A stretch of 64,000 nt of DNA, taken from the NCBI RefSeq assembly GCF_000230695.2, contig NC_020541.1:2728001-2792000 (forward strand), read 5' to 3'. Source of the DNA: Rhodanobacter denitrificans (GTDB lineage Bacteria; Pseudomonadota; Gammaproteobacteria; Xanthomonadales; Rhodanobacteraceae). The notes under the pieces are model-generated. The model did not search any database, was not told the DNA's origin, and saw nothing but the letters and a program-made list of their open reading frames with translations. Both the position numbers and the translations under genes were made by a program. This document shows positions 40,056 through 48,993 of this stretch, piece after piece; the stretch's first letter is position 1; the number at the start of each line of letters is the position of its first letter.

Positions 40056-41324
40056 ATGACCCCGCCTACCACGCCATCCTGGAAACTGCCCGCGGCGCTC
40101 GCCGCGGCGCTGTGCACCGGCGCTGCGCTGGGCTGGCTCGCCGACGGCCGCTTGGCGACAGGCATCGCCGTGGTCGCGGTGGCCGAAGTCGTCTTGCTGC
40201 TGACCCGGATCCGTCATCAAGCGCGGGCCATGATGGCTGCACCGACCGCCGTCAGCCCTCTCCAGCATGACCGTTTCATGACGCGTTCCCGCCGCATTGC
40301 CTCCTCCCTGCGCGATCTTCGCAACGCCGCCGGGCAGCTGCCGGATGCGGTGGTGCTGCTCGACCGCCAGCAACAGATCCGCTGGTTCAACCACGCCGCC
40401 GAGAACCTGCTCGGGCTGCGCCGGCCGGACGACCGCGGCGCGTCGCTGCAGCAGCGGCTGGCCGGCTCGGAACTGGCCGGCTGGCTGCGCGACGGCGCGC
40501 GCGAGCCGCTCACCGACGCCGCCGCCCCCGGCCGGGCGGACAGCCAGCTCAACGTCAGCCTGCTGCCGTTCGGCGATCACGAACAGCTGCTGCTGGCGCA
40601 CGACATCAGCCACCTGAACCGGCTCGAACAGGTGCGCCGCGACTTCGTGGCGAACGTGTCGCACGAGTTGCGCACGCCGCTGACGGTGATCCACGGCTAC
40701 CTCGAACTGCTCGATCCGGAGGACGTGCCCGAACTGGCGCCGGTGCTGGGCGAGATGCGCACGCAGTCGAAACGGATGGGGCAGATCGTGGAAGACCTGC
40801 TGACCCTGTCGCGGCTGGAAACCCAGCACGAAGTGGCCGACGAACGCGTGCCGATGGCGGCGCTGCTGGCCACCGTGCGCAAGGAAGCCGAGGCGCTCAG
40901 CCAGGGCCGCCATCGCATCGTGCTGGAATCCACCGCCGAGGCGGACCTGCTCGGCTCGCCGAAGGATCTGCACAGCGCGCTGTCGAACCTGGCCAGCAAC
41001 GCGGTGCGCTACACCCCGGCCGGCGGCAGCATCACGATCCGCTGGCAGCGCGTGCCCGACGGCGCGGTGTACTCGGTCACCGATACCGGCTTCGGCATCC
41101 CCGCCTCGCACCTGGCCCGGCTCACCGAACGCTTCTACCGGGTCTCCTCCAGCCGCTCGCGCGAAAGCGGCGGTACCGGGCTGGGCCTGTCGATCGTCAA
41201 GCACGTGCTGAACCTGCACCAGGCACAGCTGAAGATCGAAAGCGCGCCGGGCGTCGGCTCCACCTTCTCCTGCCATTTCGGCCCGGCGCGATTGCTCGCT
41301 CCCGGCGGCAGCGACGAAAGCTGA
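40056..41324 (+). CDS. phoR: Phosphate regulon sensor histidine kinase PhoR
   Basis: The 422-residue kinase has one or two short N-terminal membrane helices (residues ~12-50), no large periplasmic domain, then a PAS-like region (~90-190). A HisKA domain follows with His203 in FVANVSHELRTPLT, and a HATPase domain with NLASNAVRYTPAGG, DTGFGIP and GGTGLGLSIVK. This is the PhoR layout. It phosphorylates PhoB. The start is uncertain: ATG at 40056 was chosen, but TTG at 39999 and ATG at 40023 are possible. Confidence 0.92.
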   Translation: MTPPTTPSWKLPAALAAALCTGAALGWLADGRLATGIAVVAVAEVVLLLTRIRHQARAMMAAPTAVSPLQHDRFMTRSRRIASSLRDLRNAAGQLPDAVVLLDRQQQIRWFNHAAENLLGLRRPDDRGASLQQRLAGSELAGWLRDGAREPLTDAAAPGRADSQLNVSLLPFGDHEQLLLAHDISHLNRLEQVRRDFVANVSHELRTPLTVIHGYLELLDPEDVPELAPVLGEMRTQSKRMGQIVEDLLTLSRLETQHEVADERVPMAALLATVRKEAEALSQGRHRIVLESTAEADLLGSPKDLHSALSNLASNAVRYTPAGGSITIRWQRVPDGAVYSVTDTGFGIPASHLARLTERFYRVSSSRSRESGGTGLGLSIVKHVLNLHQAQLKIESAPGVGSTFSCHFGPARLLAPGGSDES

Positions 41325-41418
41325 GCGCCGCTTCAAAGTCGGCCCGGGAATTTTGAACACCCTCCCGGGCCGCGGCGGCGCCGCATGCAATGGCCCAGGC
41401 CATGCGCCAGAATGCGGC

Positions 41419-43512
41419 ATGGCCCAACCCTCACCCACCCCGCCCGACGCCACCGATCTGAGCACTCCCGGCCTGTACCTCAGCCGGGAGCTGGCCGCGC
41501 TGGAGTTCAATTTCCGCGTGCTGGCGATGGCCCGCGATGCCGCCGTGCCGCTGCTGGAGCGGTTGCGCTACCTGAGCATCGTGGCGAACAACCTCGACGA
41601 GTTCTTCGAGGTGCGGGTGGCGATGCTCAAGCACCACCACGCCTACGGTTCGGCCGCGCCGGGGCCGGATGGCATTCCCTCCGGCGAGTTGCTGACGCGT
41701 ATCCGCAGCCGCGTGCTGGACCTGGTCACCGAGGTCTACGCCGCCTGGCAGGAGCAGATCGGCCCGCAACTCGATGCCGAGCAGATCCACATCCTCACCC
41801 GCAAACGCTGGAGTCCGCGCCAGCACCGCTGGCTGCGCGGCTACTTCGAGCACGAGGTGCTGCCGGTGCTGTCGCCGCTGGGACTAGATCCGGCGCATCC
41901 GTTCCCGCGCATCCTCAACAAGACGCTGAACATCGCGGTGGTGTTGCGCGGCCGCGACGCGTTCGGCCACGAAGGCCACATGGCGCTGGTGCGCGCGCCG
42001 CGCTCGCTGCCGCGAATCATTCGTGTGCCGGCCGAGGTCAGCGGCCCCGGCGAGCATTTCGTGTTCCTGGCCGAACTGCTGCAGGCCTTCGTCGACCTGA
42101 TGTTTCCCGGCCTCAAGGTGGTCGGCTCGTACCAGTTCCGGGTCACCCGCAACAGCGAGCTGATCGTCGAGGAGGCCGAGGTGGAGAACCTCGCCCTGGC
42201 GCTCAGCGAGGAACTGGTCGGGCGCGGCTACGCGCGGCCGGTGCGGCTGGAGATCGCCAACGATTGCCCGCAGGCGATCACCGCGATGCTGACCCGGAAC
42301 TTCGAACTGGACGACGCCGACGTCTACCGCTGCGACGGCCCCGTCAACATCATCCGCGCCGGGCTGATCTACGACTGGCTGGACCGGCCGGAGCTGAAGT
42401 TCCCGCGCTTCAACCCGCAGCTGCCGCCGGCGCTGGAGAGCAGCCGCAACAAGTTCGACGTGATCGGCCAGCACGACGTGCTGCTGCACCACCCGTACCA
42501 GAGCTTCAACGCGGTGATCGACCTGCTGCGCCAGGCCACTGCCGACGCGCAGGTGCTGGCGATCAAGCAGACCCTGTACCGCGCCGGCGAAGACACCCCG
42601 CTGGTCGACCTGCTGGTGGAAGCCGCGCGCCACGGCAAGGACGTCACCGTGGTGATCGAGCTGCGCGCGCGCTTCGACGAGGAGGCCAACATCCGCCTCG
42701 CCACGCGCCTGCAGGAGGCCGGCGTGCAGGTGGTCTACGGCGTGGTCGGCTACAAGACCCACGCCAAGATGATGCTGATCGTGCGCCGCGAGGGCGAGGC
42801 GCTGCGCCGCTACGTGCACCTGTCCACCGGCAACTACCACCAGGCCAACAGCCGCATGTACACCGACATCGGCCTGATGACGGCCAACCCGGAGATCGGC
42901 GAGGACCTGCACAAGGTGTTCCAGCAGCTGTCCGGGCTGGGTCCGATCATCGAACTGAAGCGGCTGCTGCATTCGCCGTTCACGCTGTACCCCAGCGTGC
43001 TGGCGAAGATCGAGCGCGAGACCGCGCACGCGCGAGCCGGGCGCCCCGCCCGCATCGTGGCCAAGTTCAATGCGCTGAACGAGGCGCGCGTGATCGAGGC
43101 GCTGTACCGCGCCTCGACGGCCGGCGTGGAGATCGACCTGATCGTGCGCGGCGCCTGCACGTTGCGCCCCGGCCTGCCCGGCATTTCCGAGCGCATCCGC
43201 GTGCGCTCGATCGTGGGGCGCTTCCTCGAACACAGCCGGGTGTACTGGTTCGCCAACGACGGCGACCCCGAGATCTACTGCGCCAGCGCCGACTGGATGG
43301 AACGCAACCTGATGCGGCGGATCGAGGTGGCGTTCCCGATCCTCGACCCCGAACTGGCCGCACGCGTGTTCGAGGAGACTCTGGCCAACGGCCTGGCCGA
43401 CAACACCCAGGCGTGGCTGCTCGGCAGCGACGGCCGCTACACCCGCGCCGAACCCGGTGACGACCCGCCGTACAGCGCGCAGCAGGGCCTGCTCGATCGT
43501 TACTGCAAGTGA
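41419..43512 (+). CDS. ppk: Polyphosphate kinase 1
   Basis: The 697-residue Ppk1 makes long-chain polyphosphate from ATP. It begins after the start with LYLSRELAALEFNFRVL, then the N-domain and the two PLD-like catalytic domains. The phosphorylated His is in GYKTHAKMML (His448), and HLSTGNYHQANSRMYTDIG follows. The ATG at 41419 excludes an upstream frame. It is encoded right after phoBR, which fits Pho control, and is followed by ppx. Confidence 0.95.
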   Translation: MAQPSPTPPDATDLSTPGLYLSRELAALEFNFRVLAMARDAAVPLLERLRYLSIVANNLDEFFEVRVAMLKHHHAYGSAAPGPDGIPSGELLTRIRSRVLDLVTEVYAAWQEQIGPQLDAEQIHILTRKRWSPRQHRWLRGYFEHEVLPVLSPLGLDPAHPFPRILNKTLNIAVVLRGRDAFGHEGHMALVRAPRSLPRIIRVPAEVSGPGEHFVFLAELLQAFVDLMFPGLKVVGSYQFRVTRNSELIVEEAEVENLALALSEELVGRGYARPVRLEIANDCPQAITAMLTRNFELDDADVYRCDGPVNIIRAGLIYDWLDRPELKFPRFNPQLPPALESSRNKFDVIGQHDVLLHHPYQSFNAVIDLLRQATADAQVLAIKQTLYRAGEDTPLVDLLVEAARHGKDVTVVIELRARFDEEANIRLATRLQEAGVQVVYGVVGYKTHAKMMLIVRREGEALRRYVHLSTGNYHQANSRMYTDIGLMTANPEIGEDLHKVFQQLSGLGPIIELKRLLHSPFTLYPSVLAKIERETAHARAGRPARIVAKFNALNEARVIEALYRASTAGVEIDLIVRGACTLRPGLPGISERIRVRSIVGRFLEHSRVYWFANDGDPEIYCASADWMERNLMRRIEVAFPILDPELAARVFEETLANGLADNTQAWLLGSDGRYTRAEPGDDPPYSAQQGLLDRYCK

Positions 43513-43596
43513 ACCGGCGCACCGCATGAGCCATCGTTTTCCCCATGCCGCACCTGCGTGCGAGAATTCGCGCTTTGCCGTCGCGGGAGCCCGGGC

Positions 43597-45114
43597 GTGA
43601 GTCCAGCCGAACAGACACCGATCCGCGACGGCGAACTGATCGCCGCCGTGGACATGGGCTCGAACAGCTTCCACCTGGTGGTGGCGCGCATGGAGCATGG
43701 CGAGCCGCGCGTGATCGACCGCCTGCGCGACACCGTGCGGATGGCCGCCGGCCTGCGTGCCGACGGCACCCTGGACGCCGAGCGGCGCGCCCGCGCGATG
43801 GCCTGCCTGGCCCGTTTCGGCCAGCGCATCGCCGGCCTGCCGTCGATGCGGGTGCGCGCGGTGGCCACCAACACGGTGCGCCGGCTGGCCTCGCCGCAGA
43901 CCTTCCTGACCACCGCCGAGGCCGCGCTCGGCCACCCGATCGAGGTGGTCTCCGGGCGCGAGGAAGGCCGCCTGATCTTCCTCGGCGCGGCCCACGACCT
44001 GCCCGCTTCGCGCGAACCGCGGCTGGTGATCGACGTCGGTGGCGGCAGCACCGAGTTCATCATCGGGCGCGGGCTGGCGCCGCTGCACACCGAGAGCGTG
44101 CAGGCCGGCTGCATCGCCTCGACCTTGCGCTTTTTCCCCGGCGGCAAGCTCACCCGCAAGCGCTGGCAGCGCGCGCGCAGCGAGATCGGCGTGCTGCTGC
44201 AGCAGTTCGCCGAGGACTATCGCGAATCGGGTTGGCAGGACGCCTACGGCTCCTCCGGCACCGCCAAGTCGATCGGCGCGGTGGTGCAGGCGATGAAGTT
44301 CTCCGACGACGGCATCACCCCGGCCTCGCTCGCCTTATTGAGCGACGCGCTGATCGAGCACGGCCAGATCGGCACGCTGAAGCTGCCCGGCCTGGTCGAA
44401 GAGCGTGCGCCGGTGATCGCCGGCGGCGTGGTGATTTTCGAGGCGGCATTCGCCGCGCTCGGCATCGAGCGGTTGCGCGTGTGCGAAAGCTCGATGCGCG
44501 AAGGCCTGCTGTGGGACCTGCTCGGCCGCGCCGGCGGCAGCGATCCGCGCACCGCCAGCATCGACGCGCTGGCTACCCGCTACGGCGTGGATCGTGCCCA
44601 GGCGCGCCGGGTCGAGTCGACCGCCCTGATGCTGTTCGACCAGGTCGCGCACGCCTGGAAACTGGACGCCGATGCCCGCGAGTGGCTGTCGTGGGCCTCG
44701 CGCGTGCATGAGATCGGCCTGGCCATCGCGCACAGCCAGCACCACCACCACGGCGCCTACATCCTGCGCCACGCCGACCTCGCCGGCTTCTCGCGGCAGG
44801 AACAGCAGCTGCTGGCGGCGGTGGTCGAGATGCACCGGCGCAAGCCGGACAAGGCGGTGGTCGCCACCCTGCCGCAGCGCTACCGCCAGCTGGCCCGCTA
44901 CAGCACCGCGCTGCTGCGCCTGGCGGTGCTGTTCCGCCGCGCGCGTCGCGCCGAGTCGCTGCCGCAGATGAAGCTCGCCGCCAGCAGCAAGTCGCTGCGG
45001 CTGACCCTGCCGCTGGCCTGGTTCGAGCAGCACCCGCTCAGCGAGGCCGACCTGCAGCAGGAACAGGCGCCGATGGCCGAACTGGGCATCAAGCTGGACA
45101 TCTCCAGCAGCTGA
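43597..45114 (+). CDS. ppx: Exopolyphosphatase
   Basis: The 505-residue protein has the actin-like Ppx/GppA ATPase fold, with AAVDMGSNSFHLVVARM at the start, DVGGGSTEFIIGRG, and ASVRLPSG-like later loops. The C-terminal HD-like helical domain includes SRVHEIGLAIAHSQHHHHGAYIL. It hydrolyses polyphosphate to orthophosphate. The GTG at 43597 has a GGGAG site 8 nt before it; a longer GTG start at 43558 lacks one. It forms a pair with ppk. Confidence 0.94.
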   Translation: MSPAEQTPIRDGELIAAVDMGSNSFHLVVARMEHGEPRVIDRLRDTVRMAAGLRADGTLDAERRARAMACLARFGQRIAGLPSMRVRAVATNTVRRLASPQTFLTTAEAALGHPIEVVSGREEGRLIFLGAAHDLPASREPRLVIDVGGGSTEFIIGRGLAPLHTESVQAGCIASTLRFFPGGKLTRKRWQRARSEIGVLLQQFAEDYRESGWQDAYGSSGTAKSIGAVVQAMKFSDDGITPASLALLSDALIEHGQIGTLKLPGLVEERAPVIAGGVVIFEAAFAALGIERLRVCESSMREGLLWDLLGRAGGSDPRTASIDALATRYGVDRAQARRVESTALMLFDQVAHAWKLDADAREWLSWASRVHEIGLAIAHSQHHHHGAYILRHADLAGFSRQEQQLLAAVVEMHRRKPDKAVVATLPQRYRQLARYSTALLRLAVLFRRARRAESLPQMKLAASSKSLRLTLPLAWFEQHPLSEADLQQEQAPMAELGIKLDISSS

Positions 45115-45177
45115 CCGCGCCGACCAGCCCGCTTTTGCCGCGGCCGCGTATCATCTCCGGACACCCAGACCATACTG

Positions 45178-45900
45178 ATGCCCATGTTGAAATGCCTGCT
45201 CGCCACGCTGCTCCTGATCCTGCCGCCGACGCTGGCGGCGCAGACCGCCAGGCCGGCGCCAGCCACCCCCGCCACGCCACCGCCACAGGTCGTGCTGCGC
45301 ACCTCGCAGGGCGACATCACGCTGGAGCTGTACCCAGACAAGGCGCCGAAGAGCGTAGCCAACTTCCTGCAGTACGTGCGCGACGGCTTCTACGACGGCA
45401 CCCTGCTGCACCGGGCCATCCCCGGCTACCTGGTGCAGGGCGGCCTGTACACCCGCGACCTGCAACCCAAGCGCACGCGATCGGCCGTCGCCAGCGAGGC
45501 GGACAACGGCCTGTCCAACCTGCGTGGCACCGTCGCCGTCGCCCGCGGCGCCGACCCGAACTCCGGCACCGCGCAGTTCTTCTTCAACCTGGTCGACAAC
45601 CGCCGGCTGGACTTCGTCGGCAACCAGAGCGGGCTGACCTGGGGCTATACCGTGTTCGGCAAAGTCATCAAGGGTATGGAGGTGGTCGACAAGATCGCCG
45701 CGCTGCCCACCCGTCCACTGGGTCCGTTCGCCGGCGACGTACCGAACCCGCTGGTGCTGATCGAGGCCGCCCACGTGGTCGGCGAGGAAGCCCCGGCCCC
45801 TGCCGCCAGTGCGGCAGCACCGGCCACGGCCGCGTCGGCGACCACCAAGCCCGCCGCCAGACCGGACAGGAAAGCCGCCAAGCCCGCCGGCAAGGGCTGA
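45178..45900 (+). CDS. Periplasmic cyclophilin-type peptidyl-prolyl isomerase
   Basis: The 240-residue protein begins with a signal peptide (cut near LAA-QTAR). The cyclophilin core has TLLHRAIPGYLVQGG, GTVAVARGADPNSGTAQFFFNL and the VFGKVIKGMEVVDKI end. The C-terminus is a Ala/Lys/Pro-rich low-complexity tail of about 40 residues. It speeds prolyl isomerisation of exported proteins. lpxH starts 7 bp later, so the two are probably cotranscribed. Confidence 0.92.
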   Translation: MPMLKCLLATLLLILPPTLAAQTARPAPATPATPPPQVVLRTSQGDITLELYPDKAPKSVANFLQYVRDGFYDGTLLHRAIPGYLVQGGLYTRDLQPKRTRSAVASEADNGLSNLRGTVAVARGADPNSGTAQFFFNLVDNRRLDFVGNQSGLTWGYTVFGKVIKGMEVVDKIAALPTRPLGPFAGDVPNPLVLIEAAHVVGEEAPAPAASAAAPATAASATTKPAARPDRKAAKPAGKG

Positions 45901-45907
45901 CGTTGCG

Positions 45908-46636
45908 ATGGCCACCCTGTTCATCGCCGACCTGCACCTGGACCCCGCCCGTCCGCAGATCACCGACCTGTTCGAGCGCTACCTGGCCAGCGACGAAGTC
46001 CGCCACGCCGACGCGCTGTACATCCTCGGCGACCTGGTCGAGGCCTGGATCGGCGACGACGACGACGCCGAGTTGCCTGCGCGCATCGCCGCCGCCACCC
46101 GTACCGTGCGCGATGCCGGCGTGCCGGTGTATTTCATGGTCGGCAACCGCGACTTCCTGCTCGGCTCGGCGTTCGCCGCAGGCGCCGGCCTGACCCTGCT
46201 CGACGACGGCACCGTGCACGACATCCACGGCCGCCGTACCCTGCTGATGCATGGCGACGTGCTGTGCACCGACGACCTCGCCTACCAGGCCGTGCGCCAA
46301 CAGGTGCGCACGCCCGAGTGGCAGGCGCAGATCCTGGCGATGCCGCTGCAGGCGCGCCGCGCGTTCGCCGCCAAGGCGCGCGAGGACAGCAAGGCGCATA
46401 CCGGCAGCACGATGGAAAGCATCATGGACGTCAATGCTGATGCCGTGGCCGAAGCCATGCGCAAGGCGGACGTGACCCGGCTGATCCACGGGCATACGCA
46501 CCGCCCGGCCATCCATCGTTTCGAGCTGGACGGGAAACCGGCCGAGCGGATCGTGCTGGGGGACTGGTACGAGCAAGGGTCGGTGTTGGTGGCGGACGGC
46601 GATCGCGTGGAGCTGCGCGGATTGGCGGTGGGGTGA
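45908..46636 (+). CDS. lpxH: UDP-2,3-diacylglucosamine diphosphatase LpxH
   Basis: The 242-residue metallophosphoesterase has the metal motifs FIADLHLD, GDLVEAWIGDD, GNRDFLLG, HGD and GHTHRP in the standard order. LpxH removes UMP from UDP-2,3-diacylglucosamine to give lipid X in lipid A synthesis at the membrane. The ATG at 45908 lies 7 bp after the cyclophilin stop. It is the last core gene before the repeat region and the island. Confidence 0.95.
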   Translation: MATLFIADLHLDPARPQITDLFERYLASDEVRHADALYILGDLVEAWIGDDDDAELPARIAAATRTVRDAGVPVYFMVGNRDFLLGSAFAAGAGLTLLDDGTVHDIHGRRTLLMHGDVLCTDDLAYQAVRQQVRTPEWQAQILAMPLQARRAFAAKAREDSKAHTGSTMESIMDVNADAVAEAMRKADVTRLIHGHTHRPAIHRFELDGKPAERIVLGDWYEQGSVLVADGDRVELRGLAVG

Positions 46637-46828
46637 GGCCCGCACGGGCCAGAGACTTGGCGTCAAGAATTGCCCCCAGCCGTCCGGACTGAACGTAACG
46701 CCGAAGCTGCGGAGTCGAAGCCTCGGTGCAGCCTCCTGCCAAACACGCCCTGCTTCACCGGCGAGCAAAAGCTCACTTCAATGGAATGCGTCGCGGCGTA
46801 GAGGGCGCGGGGATTGTTCGGCGCATCC

Positions 46829-46970
46829 ATGGTGAATCCCATCCATGGGATTCACCCTGCCGCGCTGCGCGCTCCAGGGCCAGCCTGCGGCTGTCCAAAA
46901 TGGTTCCAGACAATTTTGTCGAACGAAGGGTTCGTCCACCACCTCTCTCCGCCAGATACGCAAAACGCCC
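46829..46970. repeat. 142-bp direct repeat, copy 1
   Basis: The sequence is repeated 179 bp further on (47008-47149) with one mismatch. It begins with a 26-bp palindrome (46831-46856) containing CCATCCATGG and ends with CTCTCTCCGCCA, the 3' tail of tRNA-Ser, plus GATACGCAAAACGCCC. About 45 bp before it are similar to the bases before copy 2. No gene is visible in 46637-46828. Confidence 0.9.
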
Positions 46971-47007
46971 ACTTCGATGAGCGCCTCGCGACGTGGAGGG
47001 TGCGGGG

Positions 47008-47149
47008 ATGGTGAATCCCATCCATGGGATTCACCCTTCCGCGCTGCGCGCTCCAGGGCCAGCCTGCGGCTGTCCAAAATGGTTCCAGACAATTTTGTCG
47101 AACGAAGGGTTCGTCCACCACCTCTCTCCGCCAGATACGCAAAACGCCC
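47008..47149. repeat. 142-bp direct repeat, copy 2
   Basis: The copy of 46829-46970. Its right end continues into the long palindrome at 47122-47183. The palindromic core CCATCCATGG again begins it (47010-47035). Confidence 0.9.
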
Positions 47150-47183
47150 CGTGCGGGGCGTTTTGCGTATCTGGCGGAGAGAG
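47122..47183. repeat. 62-bp near-perfect palindrome with an embedded terminator hairpin
   Basis: Two 30-nt arms are perfect reverse complements around a 2-nt loop. On the minus strand the outer part reads as the tRNA-Ser 3' tail CTCTCTCCGCCA and the inner part as AAAACGCCCCG-TG-CGGGGCGTTTT, a rho-independent terminator. If the island were removed, this stem would follow the tRNA-Ser gene directly, so it is most likely its native terminator. It also carries an inverted extra copy of the tRNA tail. Confidence 0.85.
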
Positions 47184-47185
47184 AG
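47172..47185. other. Island attachment site, distal copy
   Basis: TGGCGGAGAGAGAG is identical to the 3' end of the tRNA-Ser gene (minus strand). It is directly followed by island DNA toward the integrase. Its flank toward lower coordinates is the terminator hairpin that belongs behind the tRNA. Confidence 0.85.
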
Positions 47186-47316
47186 ACCGCCTTATATAAC
47201 AACAACGAGGCCCAAGCATTCGTAAAGAGCCTTAGCACAAACCCTTATCTTAAGCCGTTTGTTTAAGGTAATGGCTCAAAGAGCCACAGCGGAAATCAAT
47301 CACATCCAGACTTGCA

Positions 47317-47337
47317 TGGCATACTAGATGGCACACC
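47317..47337. promoter_or_regulatory. TGGCATAC-type repeat near the integrase end
   Basis: TGGCATAC followed 3 bp later by ATGGCACACC matches 62032-62052 with 4 differences in 21 bp. One copy lies 132 bp inside the distal att, and one 56 bp inside the tRNA-side att. The pair could be integrase or excisionase arm sites. This copy lies in the integrase leader. Confidence 0.55.
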
Positions 47338-47361
47338 AAAACTCAACCTGGAGCCTCCTCT

Positions 47362-48555
47362 ATGGCCCTTCTCACTGACACCAAAGTACGCAGTGTCAAA
47401 CCTGGAGGCGCTCCGCTCGCACATGGCGGCGTCACCGGGTTGACGCTCCACCCATCCCCCAGCAACAAAGGGCAAGGCAAGTGGGTTCTCCGCTACGTCA
47501 GCCCTGTAACCAAGAAGCGTCGTAACGCAGGGCTAGGCAGCTACCCCGAGGTCAGCATTGCCGAGGCAGCACAACAAGCTCGCTTCATGCGCGAGCAGAT
47601 CGCCCACGGGAAAGACCCGCTGGAAACCAGGGCCGCCGAAGCTGCCCAGCCGCATCTGCCCAAGCTCAAAGAAGCGGCAAAGACCCTGCACAAAGAGCTG
47701 GCTCCCGGCTGGAAGAATCCCAAGCATTCCCAGCAGTGGATCAATACCCTTACCGAGTACGCCTTTCCACTGATCGGTGCGATGCCGCTGGATCAAATCC
47801 AGCCGCGCCATATCGCCGATGTGCTGCGACCCATCTGGTTGGAAAAAGCTGAGACGGCAGGACGAGTCAAGCAACGGCTACACGCGGTCATGGCGTGGGG
47901 GTGGGCACACGGCTTCTGCCAGTCCAACCCAGTCGACGTGGTAAATCACCTCCTGCCCCTCCAGCCGGGCAAGACAGTCCGCACACAGCACCAGCCTGCG
48001 ATGCCTTGGACGTTGATTCCCGCGTTCGTGGCCGACCATCTGCCGCAAAGCCTTGAAGTATCGCGCCAACTCTTGGGGTTTGTGATTCTGACGGCTGCCC
48101 GCTCGGGCGAGGTGCGCCACATGACGTGGGATGAGGTGGACTTAGATGCCAAGCTCTGGACGGTGCCTGCGGAACGAATGAAGGCCAAGCTAACCCACCG
48201 CGTGCCGCTTTCCAAGCAAGCCGTAGCGCTTCTCAAGCACCAACAAGGGCTGCACCACACGTTTGTGTTCCCGTCCGTGCGCAAGGGCGTCCCGTTGTCG
48301 GACATGGTTCTAACGGCCTTTCTGCGGCGAGCGAAGGCCGTCAGTGACGTTCCAGGCCGTGTAGCCACCGCTCACGGCTTCCGATCCAGCTTCCGCGACT
48401 GGTGTAGCGAGAAGGGGTATGCGCGCGACTTGGCCGAAAGAGCGTTGGCGCACACCGTGCAGAACAAGGTGGAGGCGGCCTATCACCGAACCGACCTGCT
48501 GGAGCAACGTCGCCCGCTCATGCAGGCGTGGGCGGACTTCGTGACATCTGGCTAA
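47362..48555 (+). CDS. Tyrosine-type site-specific integrase (P4 family)
   Basis: The 397-residue recombinase has an N-terminal DUF4102-like arm-binding domain (LTDTKVRSVKPGG). The catalytic C-terminal domain has Arg247 in TAARSGEVRHMTW, His338-x2-Arg341 in HGFRSSFRDW, His364 and Tyr374 in AHTVQNKVEAAYHRT. All residues needed for cutting and joining are present. It is the first gene inside the island and reads away from the att site. A GGAG site precedes the ATG. It would excise and insert the island at the tRNA-Ser 3' end. Confidence 0.95.
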   Translation: MALLTDTKVRSVKPGGAPLAHGGVTGLTLHPSPSNKGQGKWVLRYVSPVTKKRRNAGLGSYPEVSIAEAAQQARFMREQIAHGKDPLETRAAEAAQPHLPKLKEAAKTLHKELAPGWKNPKHSQQWINTLTEYAFPLIGAMPLDQIQPRHIADVLRPIWLEKAETAGRVKQRLHAVMAWGWAHGFCQSNPVDVVNHLLPLQPGKTVRTQHQPAMPWTLIPAFVADHLPQSLEVSRQLLGFVILTAARSGEVRHMTWDEVDLDAKLWTVPAERMKAKLTHRVPLSKQAVALLKHQQGLHHTFVFPSVRKGVPLSDMVLTAFLRRAKAVSDVPGRVATAHGFRSSFRDWCSEKGYARDLAERALAHTVQNKVEAAYHRTDLLEQRRPLMQAWADFVTSG

Positions 48556-48561
48556 CTGACA

Positions 48562-48596
48562 AGCCCCTCCCCCAGTTGTTGCTGGGGGGAGGGGCT
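48562..48596 (+). terminator. Hairpin after the integrase
   Basis: The stem AGCCCCTCCCCCAG / CTGGGGGGAGGGGCT with a 6-nt loop begins 7 bp past the stop. No T-tract follows. A stop of integrase transcription is likely. Confidence 0.65.
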
Positions 48597-48619
48597 GTAT
48601 GTGCGCCTAGCTCACAATC

Positions 48620-48859
48620 TCACGGCTGAGAGCGGAGCCAGCCAATTTCGACCTCGAATTGATGGATGAGTACATGCGTCATCCACGTTTTCTTAGACAA
48701 GTGTTCGATGAACTCTTGCAACTTTGCATCGGTGTCAACCTGATGGCTCGCTACGCGGTAGTGCCAGCCTGTCGAGCCAGAAAACACCAAGCAGCCATCT
48801 TCGCGGCTCAAAATTACACTCCCTTCCCCGGAATCCATCGTCAGTTCTTTTTCAGCCAA
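48620..48859 (-). CDS. Hypothetical small protein
   Basis: The frame encodes up to 79 residues, with a TTG start at 48859 or an ATG at 48838 (72 residues). The product is rich in charged residues, has Trp/His-rich parts (SGSTGWHYRVASHQVD) and an acidic C-terminal half, and lacks a signal peptide. I recognise no family. There is no clear ribosome-binding site, so the start and even the reality of the gene are uncertain. It is convergent with the integrase. Confidence 0.4.
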   Translation of the reverse strand: MAEKELTMDSGEGSVILSREDGCLVFSGSTGWHYRVASHQVDTDAKLQEFIEHLSKKTWMTHVLIHQFEVEIGWLRSQP

Positions 48860-48993
48860 AGGAACATGTCAGATGGGGGGCATACACGCCTCTTCAAGCC
48901 GTGGCTCTGTCCCGTCGTTGAAGCTTGAGCAAGGAGGCCCAGTGGTGCAGTCTTAGGCCGACTTCGACATGCCTCGCTGAGGTAAGGACTTCC

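Noticed and set aside
41884..44088. A 734-codon frame antisense to ppk and ppx
   Set aside because: Same shadow effect of GC-rich codons; ppk and ppx carry all catalytic motifs on the other strand.
46829..47183. CRISPR array or truncated tRNA in the repeat region
   Set aside because: Only two long direct copies and no regular spacers; the tRNA tails lack a foldable body.
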